Positions 44,021 to 53,854 are shown, numbered from the stretch's first letter. The stretch is DNA of 64,000 nucleotides from Erysipelothrix tonsillarum DSM 14972 (GCF_000373785.1 NZ_KB892380.1:50201-114200), one strand, 5' to 3'. Numbers and translations are program-made. The notes: a model not told the origin generated them from the sequence alone.

Positions 44021-44557
44021 TTATAATGCTTCGATATCTGTATATGAAATCTCAGTTGGTGTTTCACGACCGAATAAAATCGTTAGAACCATCGCTGTTT
44101 GAGAATCATCATTCATGCTATCTACTGTTCCTTCAATTCCAGCGAATGGACCTGAAAGAATACGTACAGTATCGCCTTCTTTGAAATTAACGATAAGTTT
44201 TTGATCACTCATACCCATGCGTCGTAAGATAGACTCAATCTCTTCATCAGAAACTGGGAATGGTTTAGCACCACCACCTGATGATCCGATAAATCCTGTA
44301 ACACCTGGGGTATTACGAACGATATACCAAGCTTCATCCGTCATAATCATTTCTACGAATAAATAACCCGGAAATAAGTTACGAAGTTTTTCTACTTTTT
44401 TACCATTCTTATATTCAATTTCTTTTTCTTCAGCTACAAGAATTCTAAATAAAGCATCTTCGATACCCATTGATTCTACGCGTCGTTCTAAGTTTTCTTT
44501 AACACGGTTTTCATGTCCTGAATAGGTGTTAACAACATACCATTTTTTTTCTTCCAT
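44021..44557 (-). CDS. nusG: Transcription antitermination/pausing factor NusG
   Basis: 178 residues. The N-terminal NGN domain starts KKWYVVNTYSGHENRVKENLERR and has LFPGYLFVEM and NTPGVTGFIG. The C-terminal KOW domain starts FKEGDTVRILSGPFAGIEGTV near 123. NusG binds RNA polymerase and affects pausing and Rho or ribosome coupling. The start ATG lies one base after the secE stop with GGTGG upstream; a TTG six codons earlier is unlikely. Confidence 0.97.
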   Translation of the reverse strand: MEEKKWYVVNTYSGHENRVKENLERRVESMGIEDALFRILVAEEKEIEYKNGKKVEKLRNLFPGYLFVEMIMTDEAWYIVRNTPGVTGFIGSSGGGAKPFPVSDEEIESILRRMGMSDQKLIVNFKEGDTVRILSGPFAGIEGTVDSMNDDSQTAMVLTILFGRETPTEISYTDIEAL

Positions 44558-44558
44558 T

Positions 44559-44741
44559 TTATCCACCAATTCCAATCAATTTCAATGCTGCTACTAACAC
44601 AACTTCTGTTAGTAAAAAGTAAGCTACAAAAAACAGAACAAATGATAGAACGATTGTTGTGTTTCGTGTCATATCCTTACGAGTAGGCCATTTGATTTTA
44701 TGGATTTCTTCTTTAATTCCAGCAAAACTAAACCAAGCCAT
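44559..44741 (-). CDS. secE: Preprotein translocase subunit SecE
   Basis: A 60-residue single-span membrane protein that clamps SecY. IKEEIHKIKWPTRKDMTRNTTIVL is the conserved amphipathic helix with the K-W-P-T mark, followed by one membrane helix (FVLFFVAYFLLTEVVLVAAL). Its place between rpmG and nusG is the universal Firmicute order. Confidence 0.96.
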   Translation of the reverse strand: MAWFSFAGIKEEIHKIKWPTRKDMTRNTTIVLSFVLFFVAYFLLTEVVLVAALKLIGIGG

Positions 44742-44753
44742 AGCATTTACCTC

Positions 44754-44912
44754 CTATTTTGTCTCTCTATGTAATGTGTGTCTTCCACATCGTTTACAAA
44801 ATTTTTTTATCTCAAGTCGTTCAGTAACACTTGAATGATTTCGAAAAGTAGAGTAATTACGTGAAAGGCATTCAGTACATACCAAGATTACTTTTTCTCT
44901 TTTATTTGTCAT
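44754..44912 (-). CDS. rpmG: Ribosomal protein L33
   Basis: A 52-residue zinc-ribbon protein [20 protein letters not shown] and so on. The two Cys pairs VCTEC (11-15) and FCKRC (38-42) bind zinc, so this is the C+ form. It lies between sigH and secE as in other Firmicutes. Its Shine-Dalgarno (GTGGGG) is part of the 3' arm of the hairpin at 44919-44963, and the T-run of that hairpin ends at the start codon. A promoter lies inside the same hairpin. Confidence 0.95.
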   Translation of the reverse strand: MTNKREKVILVCTECLSRNYSTFRNHSSVTERLEIKKFCKRCGRHTLHRETK

Positions 44913-44963
44913 TAAAAAACCCCACTTTCGTGCTACCTAACTTTATCACAATCACAGTGGGGT
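44913..44963 (-). terminator. Terminator of sigH overlapping the rpmG ribosome binding site
   Basis: On the minus strand ACCCCACT (44956-44963) pairs with AGTGGGGT (44919-44926), eight perfect pairs with a 29-base loop in which TGTG/CACG can pair further. It is followed by TTTTTT and then the rpmG ATG. Transcripts from sigH would end here or hide the rpmG ribosome site. Confidence 0.75.
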
Positions 44964-44968
44964 GTCAA
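44940..44968 (-). promoter_or_regulatory. rpmG-secE-nusG promoter nested in the terminator
   Basis: Minus-strand consensus -35 TTGACA (44963-44968), 17-base spacer, TAAAGT (44940-44945) with an upstream TG. It starts five bases after the sigH stop. Transcription would begin near 44933, after the 5' arm of the hairpin, leaving the rpmG ribosome site free. Confidence 0.7.
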
Positions 44969-44973
44969 TGAAC

Positions 44974-45585
44974 TCACCTGTAGGGAACATCGCGCATTGC
45001 AATCAAACGACGCCTCACTTTTTGGATAATATTATCCACATTTTTTGGCGTTATATTAAACTGGTCCGCAATCTCACGATATCCAAATCCCTCTTCTCGC
45101 ATTGTATAAATTATGCGCTCTTTTTCAGGAATCGTTTGCAGCACCTCATCCTCAATGCGTCGTGCATCTTGATAATGGGCAACGATTACTGGATCGGTCA
45201 TTATATCCGGAGATTCAATCATATCCGCAAGGTATACAGATTTGTCTTCAGAAACAAACAAATCTAAGGACCATTTACTGTCTAATAATTTGTAAGACTG
45301 TGATCGGCATCGACGCAACGCTGTACGCATCGTAGAAACCACACAAAGATTAACATAATATGCAAAGCCTACGTCTTTAATTTCTTTAAATGTATAAATG
45401 GCGTCATAAAAGCCTAGAAATCCTTCTTGAAATAAATCTTCGATTCCGATACCGATTGGTTTTTGTTGCGTATACAGTTCGTACGCTCTTTTCCAAAGCA
45501 ATCGTTTAAACTTTCCCATGACTACATCTAATGCATCTTCACTATTCTGACGAATCATATAAAGATACTCAAAATCGCTTATCAT
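44974..45585 (-). CDS. sigH: Sigma-70-family factor, SigH-like
   Basis: 203 residues. Region 2 includes EDLFQEGFLGFYDAIYTF near 49-66 (core binding and -10 recognition), and region 4 ends with GFGYREIADQFNITPKNVDNIIQKVRRRL near 168-196, a helix-turn-helix for -35 recognition. The order rlmB-sigH-rpmG-secE-nusG is that of Bacillus sigH, supporting orthology. No sporulation genes are visible, so a role in competence or another stationary-phase programme is more likely (inference). Confidence 0.88.
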   Translation of the reverse strand: MISDFEYLYMIRQNSEDALDVVMGKFKRLLWKRAYELYTQQKPIGIGIEDLFQEGFLGFYDAIYTFKEIKDVGFAYYVNLCVVSTMRTALRRCRSQSYKLLDSKWSLDLFVSEDKSVYLADMIESPDIMTDPVIVAHYQDARRIEDEVLQTIPEKERIIYTMREEGFGYREIADQFNITPKNVDNIIQKVRRRLIAMRDVPYR

Positions 45586-45606
45586 GCAAATCCCCCCATA
45601 ACTGCA

Positions 45607-46317
45607 TTATTTTCGGCGACGTACAATATCAAAGAGCAATACACCTGTTGCAACAGATACATTTAATGAATTTACACTACCACACATTGGTATTGTGGTT
45701 AAAATATCACATTCTTTTTTTACTAGTCGAGAAATTCCTTTACCCTCAGAACCCACAACCAATACCAATGGCATATCAACTTTAAATTCTGTATAATCAA
45801 CTGCTTCAACTGCATTTTCTGCGGCTACTACCCAATATCCAGCTTCTTTCAGTTCAGCAATTGCTTTTACCATATTTGTAACTTCGGCAACTTTAACTGT
45901 GTTTATAGCACCCGTTGAAACTTTCGCAACGGTAGAGGTTAATCCTACACTGCGATGTTTTCCGACGATGACGCCATCCACACCACATGCATCACAAGTT
46001 CTTAAAATTGCGCCCAAGTTATGTGGATCTTCAAGTTGATCACACAGCACAATTAAATTGTTTTTTGCATTTTTAATAATGTCTTGCAATGAGTGATATT
46101 TATAATCTTGGATTTCAATAACCACGCCTTGATGGACACCATCTGCCATTTTATCCAAGCGATACTTATCAACAAATTCCGGCTTAATTCCAACCGTTTT
46201 CGCAAGACTTATAATTTCTTGATAGTTTCCTTTATTAAATAAGTATAAGTTCTTCGGCTTCTGCCCACTTTTTAAATATGCAGTTACTGTATTTTTCCCA
46301 AAAATGTAATTCGACAT
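45607..46317 (-). CDS. rlmB: 23S rRNA 2'-O-methyltransferase, TrmH/RlmB family
   Basis: A 236-residue SPOUT methyltransferase. The N-terminal substrate-binding domain starts YIFGKNTVTAYLKSG. The knot region has LCDQLEDPHNLGAILRTCDACGVDGVI near 98-124, LVVGSEGKGISRLV near 189-202 and IPMCGSVNSLNVSVATGVLLF near 211-231, which hold the three TrmH motifs. It methylates a 23S rRNA guanosine (position by analogy). It overlaps mrnC (TAATG). Confidence 0.94.
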   Translation of the reverse strand: MSNYIFGKNTVTAYLKSGQKPKNLYLFNKGNYQEIISLAKTVGIKPEFVDKYRLDKMADGVHQGVVIEIQDYKYHSLQDIIKNAKNNLIVLCDQLEDPHNLGAILRTCDACGVDGVIVGKHRSVGLTSTVAKVSTGAINTVKVAEVTNMVKAIAELKEAGYWVVAAENAVEAVDYTEFKVDMPLVLVVGSEGKGISRLVKKECDILTTIPMCGSVNSLNVSVATGVLLFDIVRRRK

Positions 46318-46691
46318 TATAATTCCACCGTTTCTATATATTCTTTCCAAAGCTCATCCAAGCGTTCTTGTCGACCCTCCATATGAAGGTATCCCCATAA
46401 AGCCTCAAATCCCGTAGCAATCCGATAAGACATAACATCTGCATTTTTTGCCATTGAGGCACTCTTCGCATTACGTCCACGTTTATAAATACTCATCTCT
46501 TCATCCGTGAGCGCTTCGCGTTCAAGTAATGATTTCATAAAATTTGCCTGAGCAATGGCACTTACGAATTTGACGGATGTCTCTTGCAATTGCTTCGTTT
46601 TTGTAATGCCTTGTTCAACTAAATACTGTCTTACCTGAAGTGATAAGACCGCATCACCAACAAATGCAAGTACATTTCCTGAATGCATCAT
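46317..46691 (-). CDS. mrnC: Mini-ribonuclease III
   Basis: A 124-residue RNase III domain without the dsRNA-binding domain. LAFVGDAVLSLQVRQYLVEQG near 8-28 holds the catalytic Asp, and RGRNAKSAS near 71-79 and FEALWGYLHMEGR near 95-107 complete the fold. It matures 23S rRNA ends. It sits between cysS and rlmB as in Bacillus. The start may be the second ATG. Confidence 0.95.
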   Translation of the reverse strand: MMHSGNVLAFVGDAVLSLQVRQYLVEQGITKTKQLQETSVKFVSAIAQANFMKSLLEREALTDEEMSIYKRGRNAKSASMAKNADVMSYRIATGFEALWGYLHMEGRQERLDELWKEYIETVEL

Positions 46692-46692
46692 A

Positions 46693-48030
46693 TTATATTA
46701 GTCCTCGTTCTATTAGTGCAGCGCGGTAGCGGTCTGCATCTTCAAAATCTTTGCGCACTTTTGCTTCATTCCATTGCTTAAAAAGATCACGTGCTGCATC
46801 ATCAAGTTCAATTCTTTCATAAGAAATCCCCAAAACATCCAGCATCTTCTCAACAGTGACAATGTATTTGGAAACTTCCTGCGCATCAATTTCTCGCTTA
46901 CGAATTGACCCATTAAGTTTTTTGATTGTATCAAACAAAACAACATTCGCATTAGCAACATTTAAATCATCCGACATGGCTTCCATAAAAGCATTAAATA
47001 AATCGCGATCATCCTCTTCGCCAATGCGACTATTCATTTTTTCCAGTTCAATATAGGCCTTATGCAACCCTTGGAAAATTCGCTCCAATTCGCGTTGAGT
47101 TTGTTCAATAAGTTCATCTGTAATATTTAAAATGAGACGGTAATGTGTCGACATAAGCAACCATCGTGTGGCATTCTCTCCAAGTTTGTCAATAAACTCT
47201 TGAGCCCACATCACATTCCCAATTGACTTACTCATCTTCTCACCATCAATATTAAGCATGGCATTATGTACCCAATAATTAGCAAGATCATGATCGTGAA
47301 CGGCACGGCATTGTGCGGACTCATTTTCATGATGCGGGAATTTTAAATCTTGGCCTCCACCGTGAATATCAATTTTATCTTGTTTAAACTCATTTTCAAT
47401 CATCACGACACACTCAGTGTGCCAACCCGGTCTTCCTCTTCCCCATGGAGCATCCCATTTAATTCCTTCATCATCTGTATTTTTCCACAATACAAAATCT
47501 AACGGGTTTTCTTTATTACTATTTTCCTCAATACGAGCACCTACCATCAAGTCCTCAATGTTTTGTGAAGAAATGGCACCATATGCTTTCGCTTTAGTAA
47601 CGCGAAAGTAAACATCACCATTTGAAGGATAGGCATAGCCACGATCGATAAGGTCTTGAATAAAGGCAATGATTTCCTCCATTGTTTCAGTAACCTTCGG
47701 TGTCGCGTCCACGTAATCAGCGTGTAATCCTTTGCGCACCTTCTCATACGCTTCAATATAGCGGTTTGCGATTACCTGTTCATCGACCCCTTCATCCAAA
47801 GCTTTTTTAATAATCTTATCATCAACATCAGTATAGTTTGATACAAGCTTAACATCATAACCCAATGTTGTTAATACACGACGTAAGAGATCAAATACTA
47901 CAATAGGACGCGCGTTCCCAATATGAGCGTAATTATAAACGGTCGGTCCACAGACATACATAGACACCGTTCCATCCTCAATGGGTTTAAACACTTCGAT
48001 TGTATTTGATTTTGAATTATATAACTTCAT
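46693..48030 (-). CDS. cysS: Cysteinyl-tRNA synthetase
   Basis: A 445-residue class I synthetase. MYVCGPTVYNYAHIGNARP near 23-41 holds a zinc Cys and the HIGN motif. WHTECVVM and GGGQDLKFPHHENE near 200-228 supply the other zinc ligands, and KMSKSIGN is near 265-272. It charges tRNA-Cys, encoded at 10121. It is first of the cysS-mrnC-rlmB series. The start at 48030 follows GGAGGCCATT. Confidence 0.97.
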   Translation of the reverse strand: MKLYNSKSNTIEVFKPIEDGTVSMYVCGPTVYNYAHIGNARPIVVFDLLRRVLTTLGYDVKLVSNYTDVDDKIIKKALDEGVDEQVIANRYIEAYEKVRKGLHADYVDATPKVTETMEEIIAFIQDLIDRGYAYPSNGDVYFRVTKAKAYGAISSQNIEDLMVGARIEENSNKENPLDFVLWKNTDDEGIKWDAPWGRGRPGWHTECVVMIENEFKQDKIDIHGGGQDLKFPHHENESAQCRAVHDHDLANYWVHNAMLNIDGEKMSKSIGNVMWAQEFIDKLGENATRWLLMSTHYRLILNITDELIEQTQRELERIFQGLHKAYIELEKMNSRIGEEDDRDLFNAFMEAMSDDLNVANANVVLFDTIKKLNGSIRKREIDAQEVSKYIVTVEKMLDVLGISYERIELDDAARDLFKQWNEAKVRKDFEDADRYRAALIERGLI

Positions 48031-48094
48031 AATGGCCTCCAAACCTTTGCAATAAGTATATCATAAATAGCCTTTATTTATGCACTGTTCAGAC

Positions 48095-48123
48095 ATAAAA
48101 AAAGCTATCCTAAAGGATAGCTT
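48095..48123 (-). terminator. Terminator of gapA
   Basis: AAGCTATCC (48102-48110) pairs with GGATAGCTT (48115-48123), four-base loop, and a run of T on the minus strand. Confidence 0.93.
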
Positions 48124-48145
48124 GATTGATCATATTTTAAATCAA

Positions 48146-49211
<1,066 letters not shown>

Positions 49212-49230
49212 TTGTGAGCCAACTAACAAT

Positions 49231-50142
49231 CTATAAAAAATCCCTATTAAACACTGGCTTCCCAAAGGCATGGAAGGCCGAATACGCACTGATAATTTTA
49301 ATATGATACAAACGTTCAAACAATTCCTTATCATTTACGCGCGCGATAAGAAATGGAGCCTTGACACGGTGCGATTCTGTAAAGATTTTATCCAAACGCT
49401 CAGACACTGTCGCATGAAGCCGTACATCCTGCACAGACCTCGATACAAAGGCGAGAAGCCTTACTAAAGAGCCACTCTTGTCATAACAACATTCCACGAC
49501 TTCAACGGAATGTGGCGCGTTCGTAACGATAGCATACGCAACCAATTCACCATTTTCTTGAAGGCCGATTATTTGACCGTTTTGTTCGCGCATCGTTTTC
49601 TTTAGTTTTGAAAAATAATTTGCGTCACGTTTAAAGAATGCAGTGAAATGGTTTGTGAAACGATCATAGACTTCTAACAGACTTTCTGGACTTGGATCGC
49701 GAACAATACCTTCCATTCCGAGTGTCGGCAATGAAACTGCAGAAATTGTATAGATATAATTTTCCACGACCGTCTCAAAACCAAACGGTTCAAACCATTC
49801 GGGGTGATCCGTTCGGCATAGCGTAATTATATCGGTTCTTGAAACATCGTCTAGCACTTCTGTGATCAACGTTGTCATGGTTTCTTGTAATACATTTGGC
49901 CTCATAAACCCACCGACTAAATATGATGCTTTGATATTTTTATCATGGAGTGATAAGACTTTATCATGAACTTGAATTGACGCGAGAATTTCGTCGTGGT
50001 CATTCTTACTGAGATAGCATTGCTTTTCATGATAAAAATTATTGAAATAAGCATCAACAGCGCCACGATTTAAGTTTGAGAAAGCATCCTTCCACAAAAA
50101 ATGTAACTGTTTTTTATCTGCAACATTTGCTTTAGCTATCAT
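49231..50142 (-). CDS. Eis-like GNAT N-acetyltransferase
   Basis: 303 residues. The order is a GNAT domain (IQVHDKVLSLHDKNIKASYLVGGFMRPN near 58-85, an Eis-type acetyl-CoA site), HPEWFEPFGFETVVENYIYTI near 117-137, and a C-terminal region that may be the second GNAT-like half. Eis-family enzymes acetylate amines, including aminoglycosides in mycobacteria; nothing here fixes the substrate. It is followed 25 bases later by a small membrane protein gene. Confidence 0.75.
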   Translation of the reverse strand: MIAKANVADKKQLHFLWKDAFSNLNRGAVDAYFNNFYHEKQCYLSKNDHDEILASIQVHDKVLSLHDKNIKASYLVGGFMRPNVLQETMTTLITEVLDDVSRTDIITLCRTDHPEWFEPFGFETVVENYIYTISAVSLPTLGMEGIVRDPSPESLLEVYDRFTNHFTAFFKRDANYFSKLKKTMREQNGQIIGLQENGELVAYAIVTNAPHSVEVVECCYDKSGSLVRLLAFVSRSVQDVRLHATVSERLDKIFTESHRVKAPFLIARVNDKELFERLYHIKIISAYSAFHAFGKPVFNRDFL

Positions 50143-50167
50143 GCGTCCACCTCTCTTTTATGACAAA

Positions 50168-50455
50168 CTATTTGTCGTCTTTATCGGTTACATCTCGAGT
50201 TGTATATTCAACATCAATGACATCACCATTGTGATTACTTGAATGTGTTTGATCCGTATTTGTTTGTTGGGTTCGTTGTTCCGAATCTTGATAATAATTT
50301 CTTGAATTTCCACGTGGTCGACGAACTTCTTGAACCACACGCACAATTGTACTAATCATCCAAATAATTAAAATTACCCCGAATAATTGTGGTAACAATC
50401 TAATAATAATCATTGTTATAAAAAATAAAATCAGATATGCAATAATTGAAAACAT
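50168..50455 (-). CDS. Small membrane protein of unknown function
   Basis: 95 residues. Two close hydrophobic segments in the first 42 residues (IIAYLILFFITMIIIRLL and LFGVILIIWMISTIV) are followed by a basic stretch (RRPRGNSRN) and a polar Gln/Thr/Asp-rich tail. By the positive-inside rule the tail is cytoplasmic. No family is recognised. Confidence 0.6.
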   Translation of the reverse strand: MFSIIAYLILFFITMIIIRLLPQLFGVILIIWMISTIVRVVQEVRRPRGNSRNYYQDSEQRTQQTNTDQTHSSNHNGDVIDVEYTTRDVTDKDDK

Positions 50456-50528
50456 AATTTATACCGCCTTTTGATAATTATAACATGAAAAAAATATCTC
50501 AACCATTTTTAGTGTGGTTCACCAATCA

Positions 50529-51062
50529 TCACATAATGTCACTTTGGATTAGGGAATAAACACATATATCAATATAATGGCCCTGTTCGTACTCCGCTTG
50601 CCTCAAGGTTCCTTCGTAATGAAATCCGCTTTTTTCCAATAGACGAATACAGCCTTTATTCTCTGGACAAACCTTAACTTGAAGTCGATTATAAAACTTA
50701 TGGTTAAATGCGTAATCAATAGCATATTGCAATGCCTCAGAAAGAATGCCTTGATTCCAGTATTCGTACTTTAATTTAAAACTGACTTCAATGCAGTTAA
50801 AATCAAGGTCGTAGTTATAGCAACCTACATCGCCAATATAAATATCATTTTCATCAGCAATTACCCAGCGAAATCCGTCAAAACTAGCCTCACACTCTTT
50901 AAAACGACTAATTTCATCGAAAGCCTCATCAATACTATCAAAACCTGCCATTCCGTAATATTGCGTAACACGTTTGTCATTCATAATTTTAAAAAGCTCG
51001 GATGCGTCAGCATTTTTAGCTTCTCTTAATTTAAAGTTTCTACCTGTGTAATCCACAATCAT
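50529..51062 (-). CDS. RimJ/RimL-type GNAT N-acetyltransferase
   Basis: A 177-residue single-domain GNAT protein. LREAKNADASELFKIMND is the family start, ISFKLKYEYWNQGILSEALQYAIDYAF-like text near 93-118 is the acetyl-CoA loop, and NRLQVKVCPENKGCIRLLEKSGFHYEGTLRQ near 125-155 is the RimJ/L mark. Relatives acetylate protein N-termini or small amines. It overlaps whiA by four bases (ATGA) and so is translated with it. Confidence 0.9.
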   Translation of the reverse strand: MIVDYTGRNFKLREAKNADASELFKIMNDKRVTQYYGMAGFDSIDEAFDEISRFKECEASFDGFRWVIADENDIYIGDVGCYNYDLDFNCIEVSFKLKYEYWNQGILSEALQYAIDYAFNHKFYNRLQVKVCPENKGCIRLLEKSGFHYEGTLRQAEYEQGHYIDICVYSLIQSDIM

Positions 51063-52003
51063 ACTTCCTCTTGATCTAATTTGTCCGCAAGTTCAATCAA
51101 TTTCTTGAAGCGGTGTTGTAATCCTGATTTGCTAATGGTTTCATTATGCTCTTCCTCATAGTGTTCAATCAATTCATTGAGACTCGCTTCAGGATGGTTC
51201 ATTCGTAAATCACCAACTTGGATAAGTCGATCCTCCAAATGATTATATCGATTATGCTCAATGAGTTTATAGATAGCATCTAACTGCTGACTACCAGCTT
51301 TAATTGTTTTCACTTCATTGGCAACTTCACAGTTATCTAATCGTGTTAATGAGTTTTTAAAATCTCGTTGGATACGGATATCTTCAAATTCTAAGGTATT
51401 TACATGCGCACCGGTTATCTTTAGAAAATCCGCAATTTGGTCGGCTGCTTTTACATAGACAACTTGACGATTACGTCGTTCTGTAATTTTCGCAGAAATA
51501 TCAAAGCGCTCAAGAAGTTTCTGTAGATAAAGTGCTAGTTCTTCACCCTCACAGGATATCTCCATATGATAATTTGCGGTTGTTGGGGCATTTATACTTC
51601 CACTCGCTAAAAATGCTCCCGCTAAATATGCACGCGCACAACACTCTTTAAGTGTAATTACACTATAAGGTGTATTTCGCATCCCTTTCGAAGAGTAAAT
51701 GCCTAAATCTTCTAATATTTCCATTCCACGATCCATTACGCGCAGTATGTATACATTGTTTTTTTTGAATTTTTGTTTTTTTACCACGGTCAAATCGATC
51801 TCAACATGATAACGTTCTTTGAGTGACGAAAAGAGTCGCTTTGCAGTCGCAGCATTTTCAATTTCAATTTGTATTTGCATGCGTTTGTTTGCAATGATTA
51901 AATTTGAATTAATATGTAGAAATGCGGATAAAAAAGCACGTTCACAACACTCGTGATAAATATTTGTTGATATTTCATGTTTTACTTCACTGCTAAAGGA
52001 CAT
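51059..52003 (-). CDS. whiA: DNA-binding protein WhiA
   Basis: 314 residues. The LAGLIDADG-like N-terminal domain (MSFSSEVKHEIST, CARAYLAGAFLASGSI near 122-137) is followed by a C-terminal helix-turn-helix (HPEASLNELIEHYEEEHNETISKSGLQHRFKKL). WhiA is linked to chromosome segregation, cell division and gene control in Gram-positives. The order rapZ-yvcK-whiA is conserved in Firmicutes; each gene overlaps or abuts the next. Confidence 0.96.
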   Translation of the reverse strand: MSFSSEVKHEISTNIYHECCERAFLSAFLHINSNLIIANKRMQIQIEIENAATAKRLFSSLKERYHVEIDLTVVKKQKFKKNNVYILRVMDRGMEILEDLGIYSSKGMRNTPYSVITLKECCARAYLAGAFLASGSINAPTTANYHMEISCEGEELALYLQKLLERFDISAKITERRNRQVVYVKAADQIADFLKITGAHVNTLEFEDIRIQRDFKNSLTRLDNCEVANEVKTIKAGSQQLDAIYKLIEHNRYNHLEDRLIQVGDLRMNHPEASLNELIEHYEEEHNETISKSGLQHRFKKLIELADKLDQEEV

Positions 52004-52941
52004 CCTATCGCCTCCAATATTTCATAAAATCCTGTTTGAACCTTTTCATGATCGTGGCGGATTTTCCCACCTTCAAAATTCAAGAGTTCTTGATCAATTA
52101 CTGTGTATGTATGTATTGAGCTCCTAAAGTAAATTGGATGTGAATCTTCTGCTTCGTAATTTTGAATGACATCAGCCGGAATTTCATCTATAGAACGCAC
52201 GACTAAATCAATCGGTTTTTCGATATGCTTCACGATAGCGTTAACATGATCTTCACCACTATAACCATCCGTTTCCCCTGGTTGGCTCATCGCGTTACAG
52301 TAATAAATAATTTTCCCGGTGCTTTTTTGTAACGCTTCTTTTATTTCAGGAATAATAATATTGGGAAGAATTGACGTGTACAACGACCCAACACCCAACA
52401 AAATGATATCTGCTTCTTGGATTGCCTTAATTGCTTGTTTACTTGCTTGAACGGCTTCATCGTAATAAACACAATCGATTGAATTATCATACTCAGGAAT
52501 ATTCGACTCTCCACGTACAATTGTGCCATCTTCCATACGCGCACACAGTGTTATTGTTTCTTCAGATGAAGGTATGATATCCCCCATCACATTAAGAACC
52601 TTAGATACTGACGCAATAGCATCCATAAAATCTCCGGTCGTGTCCGTTAGTGCTGTAAGAATTAAATTTCCCAAATTATGACCCGCTAAGGTCGAACGCG
52701 ATTCTTTACTGAATCGGTAGTTCATAATTTCGGATAAGAGATTTTCGGACTCCGCCAAAGCAAGCATGACATTTCGAATATCACCCATTGCTGGGATATT
52801 AAAATCTTCGCGTAAACGACCCGTACTTCCACCATCATCCGCAACAGTTACGATAGCACTTATTTCTAAGTCGTCTATGTGTTTTAAGCCACGTAATAAT
52901 GCAGACTGACCTTTTCCGCCACCTACTACCGCGACCTTCAT
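51982..52941 (-). CDS. yvcK: YvcK-type gluconeogenesis/morphology factor
   Basis: 319 residues of the CofD-like family. KVAVVGGGKGQSALLRGLK at the start, TVADDGGSTGRLREDFNIPAMGDIRNVMLAL near 31-60, GHNLGNL near 92-98, and VGSLYTSILPNIIIPEIKEAL near 185-205 are diagnostic. In Bacillus it binds UDP-sugars and is needed on gluconeogenic carbon and for wall shape. It starts one base into the rapZ stop and overlaps whiA by 22 bases. Confidence 0.95.
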   Translation of the reverse strand: MKVAVVGGGKGQSALLRGLKHIDDLEISAIVTVADDGGSTGRLREDFNIPAMGDIRNVMLALAESENLLSEIMNYRFSKESRSTLAGHNLGNLILTALTDTTGDFMDAIASVSKVLNVMGDIIPSSEETITLCARMEDGTIVRGESNIPEYDNSIDCVYYDEAVQASKQAIKAIQEADIILLGVGSLYTSILPNIIIPEIKEALQKSTGKIIYYCNAMSQPGETDGYSGEDHVNAIVKHIEKPIDLVVRSIDEIPADVIQNYEAEDSHPIYFRSSIHTYTVIDQELLNFEGGKIRHDHEKVQTGFYEILEAIGCPLAVK

Positions 52942-53801
52942 TACTCTTTATCCTCTGGCATGTCACGATGATCTTTTAATGTATTGTATTGTTTATCATA
53001 ATTTTCGTAGAGCCAATTCACAATCGATACTGAACGATGTTGTCCGCCGGTACAACCGATTGCAACAGTGAGAAGATGTTTTGATTCCTCAATATAGCGT
53101 TCAAACGCATAATCAAGAAATTGCGTTAAATATTTTAAAAATTCCTGAGTTTTATCATCATTGATTACATAATCAAATACTGGTTTATCATTCCCCGTCA
53201 TCGAACGGAGCGATTCCTCCCAATAGGGGTTGTTGAGAAAACGAACATCAAAAACTAAATCTGCGTCCATGGGTAATCCTTTACGATAACCAAAGGAAAT
53301 AAAACTGAGAGAGAGCGATTGATTCCCTTCAATTTTAAAGAAGCGCTTAATTCTAGAAGTTAAATTTTGTTGTGTTAAAAATGTAGTATCGATAATAATT
53401 GAAGCGCGTGATTTGATATTTGAAAACTCTTCGATTTCAGCATCAATTGCCTCTTCCAATCCATTTGCTAAGTTTGCAACAATCAACGGATGATTACGTC
53501 TATTATATTTATAACGTAATAAGAGTTGTTCTTTGCTTGCATCTAAAAAGAGTACGGTTAATTCACATTCTGCATTTTTAAAAGTTCGGTAAAAAACATC
53601 GAAATCGGCCGCATTAACACTTAAAGCAAGATTGCTATATGTGCCATCTTTCATCACTTCGATATCTCGAACTAGTTCCTCAATCATAAAAACAGGGAAA
53701 CGATCAATGCAATGATACCCCATATCTTCCAACACTGCCATGGCACTCGTTTTCCCAGCACCTGATAATCCTGTTACTAAAACTACTTTTTGTTTTTCCA
53801 T
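52941..53801 (-). CDS. rapZ: RNase adapter/nucleotide-binding protein RapZ (YvcJ)
   Basis: 286 residues. The P-loop VTGLSGAGKTSAM is near 9-21, FISFGYRKGLPMDADLVFDVRFLNNPYW near 167-194, and IGCTGGQHRSVSIV near 251-264. YvcJ hydrolyses GTP and affects competence in Bacillus; RapZ controls glucosamine-6-phosphate synthase RNA in enteric bacteria. It is first of the rapZ-yvcK-whiA-GNAT set and has a possible TATAAT right after the trxB terminator. Confidence 0.95.
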   Translation of the reverse strand: MEKQKVVLVTGLSGAGKTSAMAVLEDMGYHCIDRFPVFMIEELVRDIEVMKDGTYSNLALSVNAADFDVFYRTFKNAECELTVLFLDASKEQLLLRYKYNRRNHPLIVANLANGLEEAIDAEIEEFSNIKSRASIIIDTTFLTQQNLTSRIKRFFKIEGNQSLSLSFISFGYRKGLPMDADLVFDVRFLNNPYWEESLRSMTGNDKPVFDYVINDDKTQEFLKYLTQFLDYAFERYIEESKHLLTVAIGCTGGQHRSVSIVNWLYENYDKQYNTLKDHRDMPEDKE

Positions 53802-53825
53802 GTTCCACCTCTTACCCCAATTATA

Positions 53826-53854
53826 ACAAAAATCTAAGGCTATGCCTTAGATTT
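53826..53854 (-). terminator. Terminator at the trxB stop codon
   Basis: AAATCTAAGGC (53830-53840) pairs with GCCTTAGATTT (53844-53854) with a three-base loop, then TTTTTGTTATAAT on the minus strand. The trxB stop codon is in the loop. Confidence 0.85.
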
